DNA of 30,333 bases, taken from NCBI GenBank assembly GCA_010093705.1, contig MU006126.1, positions 1 to 30,333 on the forward strand, in the 5' to 3' direction. Position numbers and translations under genes: made by a program. The DNA comes from Patellaria atrata CBS 101060 (taxonomy: Eukaryota; Ascomycota; Dothideomycetes; Patellariales; Patellariaceae). This document shows positions 29,310-30,333 of the stretch, one piece after another; position 1 is the stretch's first letter; every line of letters begins with the position of its first letter. Under the pieces are notes generated by a model. The model searched no databases and was not told the origin of the DNA. It saw nothing but the letters and a program-made list of their open reading frames with translations.

Positions 29310-30008
29310 CAGCAAAGACAAGGAAAACATTACACCCAAGTGTGTAGAGCAGCAATCTCATTCTCAACCAATCATCGATCCCAAAATATCCAAAGAGGAC
29401 TCAAGCAGCATTCTTTCAGCTGAAGAGTGGAGCAGGCTTCTTCAAGTCATACTCCAAGAGAATTGGAAAGGATACCGAAGGGAAATGTTTTGGAGACTGT
29501 AGGTTTATCTAAAGCCCAAGACACCTAATTCTTCACTGCAAACATTACTCCAAGGAACGCAAAATCATGGAGAAGCAGCTAAAGTCAAGAATGACATTAA
29601 CAAAACTCTTTTATACAGAGAAGGGGAAAGTACTCTTCTAATACTTACACAAAACGCAATCTCAACAGCTAAATGGCTAAATGGCTGCTATATAAAAGAG
29701 AAATAAATGAAGAAGAACAAGAAACATACTAAAAATGATAGTATACAGGGGAAAAACTAGATTGATATATAATGCAGGGAATTGAAGAGCAAAGGACACA
29801 GTGGAGTTGGTTCAGTTTTTCTAATGCTTGGATTAGACTATAAAGTTTGGACAACTGGAGAGCTTCACTCCTCAGGCACTCTCACTAGACATATTATTGC
29901 CCTAGGATAGGGATTTATGTAGATAGAAGAGCAGCGCCATAGCCTAAGAGGCTACATGCGCAGTATTGTAGATAATGCAATACAATGGATAAAAAAAAAA
30001 AAAAAAAA
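29310..30008 (+). mobile_element. Tad1-like LINE, 5'-truncated copy B (3' end with poly-A)
   Basis: It starts near AGCAAAGACAAGG, which matches copy A at about 27505 (AGCAAGAGACAAGG), and runs to an 18-base A tail (29991-30008). Shared landmarks are CTTCTTCAAGTCATACTCCA, GGAAATG-TTT-GAGACTG, ATTCTTCACTGCAAACATTACTCCAA, GGGATTTATGTA-ATA, and the 3' stem-loop followed by CAGTATTG-AGATAAT. It is more deeply truncated than copy A (RNase H absent) and diverged from it with several gaps, so the two are separate insertions of related elements in the same orientation. The long pure A tail suggests copy B is the younger insertion. Confidence 0.82.
29934..29961 (+). other. Conserved 3' stem-loop of LINE copy B
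   Basis: Outer GCGC/GCGC stem and inner TAGCCT-AAG-AGGCTA stem, immediately upstream of CAGTATTG and the poly-A tail. It is the counterpart of the structure at 28108-28134, with a base-pair-preserving change. Confidence 0.6.
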
Positions 30009-30333
30009 CTGTCATGGCTTAACCTCAGATGAAAGCTGAAAGGTATATTGTTGTATGTACATGAAGCTTAAACTTAAGGAAAGAAAGTGTCGAGACAGCA
30101 TATGCTATTCTACTAAAGTACAGTGTGACTAAGCCGCTGGGTCATCCAAGGCACTTATACTTATCGGGTCTAACTCGTGACAAGTACCCTTTCTCTCGTC
30201 GAGCGTCGAGCACCGATCACTTCAATTACGTGACCTCTTGTTAGATGGTGGAGCTATCGGGGTGTTGATTCTTGTGGTAACCAGGGGTAGTGAGCTAGTC
30301 GCTTATACCACCACAATTACGGTATCGTCGTAA
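30009..30333. other. Right-edge stretch, nothing recognised
   Basis: Sequence after the LINE tail. No exon, repeat or RNA gene could be supported; it is probably the old insertion target or the flank of a gene outside the window. Confidence 0.4.

Noticed and set aside
1-30333. tRNA, rRNA, CRISPR, or LTR and virus-like elements
   Set aside because: No cloverleaf with a convincing T-loop, no rRNA signature, no regular spaced repeats, and no paired long terminal repeats or capsid/integrase motifs were found by reading.

Overview
The window reads as nuclear DNA of a filamentous ascomycete (Pezizomycotina). The evidence is a set of short-intron genes (introns mostly 43-69 nt, GT...AG, often with a CTAAY/CTGAC branch site), a fungal Zn(II)2Cys6 regulator, a fungal multi-C2H2 regulator, a DUF7924-like protein, a Myb/SANT factor with fungal spacing, and 3' ends of a Tad1-like LINE. 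I cannot name the species. Most genes are spliced, so unspliced reading frames show only pieces. I built exon models by hand, asking for GT...AG junctions, matching phase, and a total length divisible by three.

Layout. 0.8-1.6 kb: membrane protein (-). 2.3-4.2 kb: C2H2 zinc-finger regulator (-). 4.6-5.4 kb: a small orphan gene (+) facing a 58-aa spliced orphan (-). 5.9-6.9 kb: three-exon orphan of 327 aa (-). 8.0-8.4 kb: 114-aa spliced orphan (+). 9.1-9.5 kb: first member of a small-protein family (-). 9.9-11.1 kb: five-exon, about seven-helix membrane protein (+). 11.7-12.3 kb: orphan (-), followed by a degenerate minisatellite. 13.4-15.9 kb: a divergent pair, an HDDC2/YfbR-type HD phosphohydrolase (-) and a protein fusing a second such HD domain to an adenylate/UMP-kinase-like domain whose P-loop has lost its lysine (+). 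16.2-17.9 kb: Zn2Cys6 regulator (-), convergent with the fusion gene. 19.7-20.8 kb: three-exon orphan (+). 21.2-21.6 kb: second member of the small-protein family (-). 22.2-23.5 kb: DUF7924-like protein with a nuclease-like core (-). 24.8-30.0 kb: a duplicated SANT gene, intact at 25.0-25.7 kb and interrupted at 28.4-29.1 kb, with a small C2H2 gene and two truncated LINE 3' ends alternating between the copies.

How the genes relate. The HD pair shares a 190-bp intergenic promoter and probably acts in deoxynucleotide or nucleotide monophosphate metabolism, one as a plain hydrolase and one joined to a probable pseudokinase. Four or five genes are probable regulators (C2H2, Zn2Cys6, SANT, small C2H2). 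Many of the others are orphans to me. The mix of orphans, duplicates and LINE debris looks like accessory fungal DNA. The strongest candidates for something undescribed are the two-member small-protein family (9.1 and 21.2 kb), recognised by a shared intron position and a WRM..V C-terminal motif, and the HD-pseudokinase fusion.
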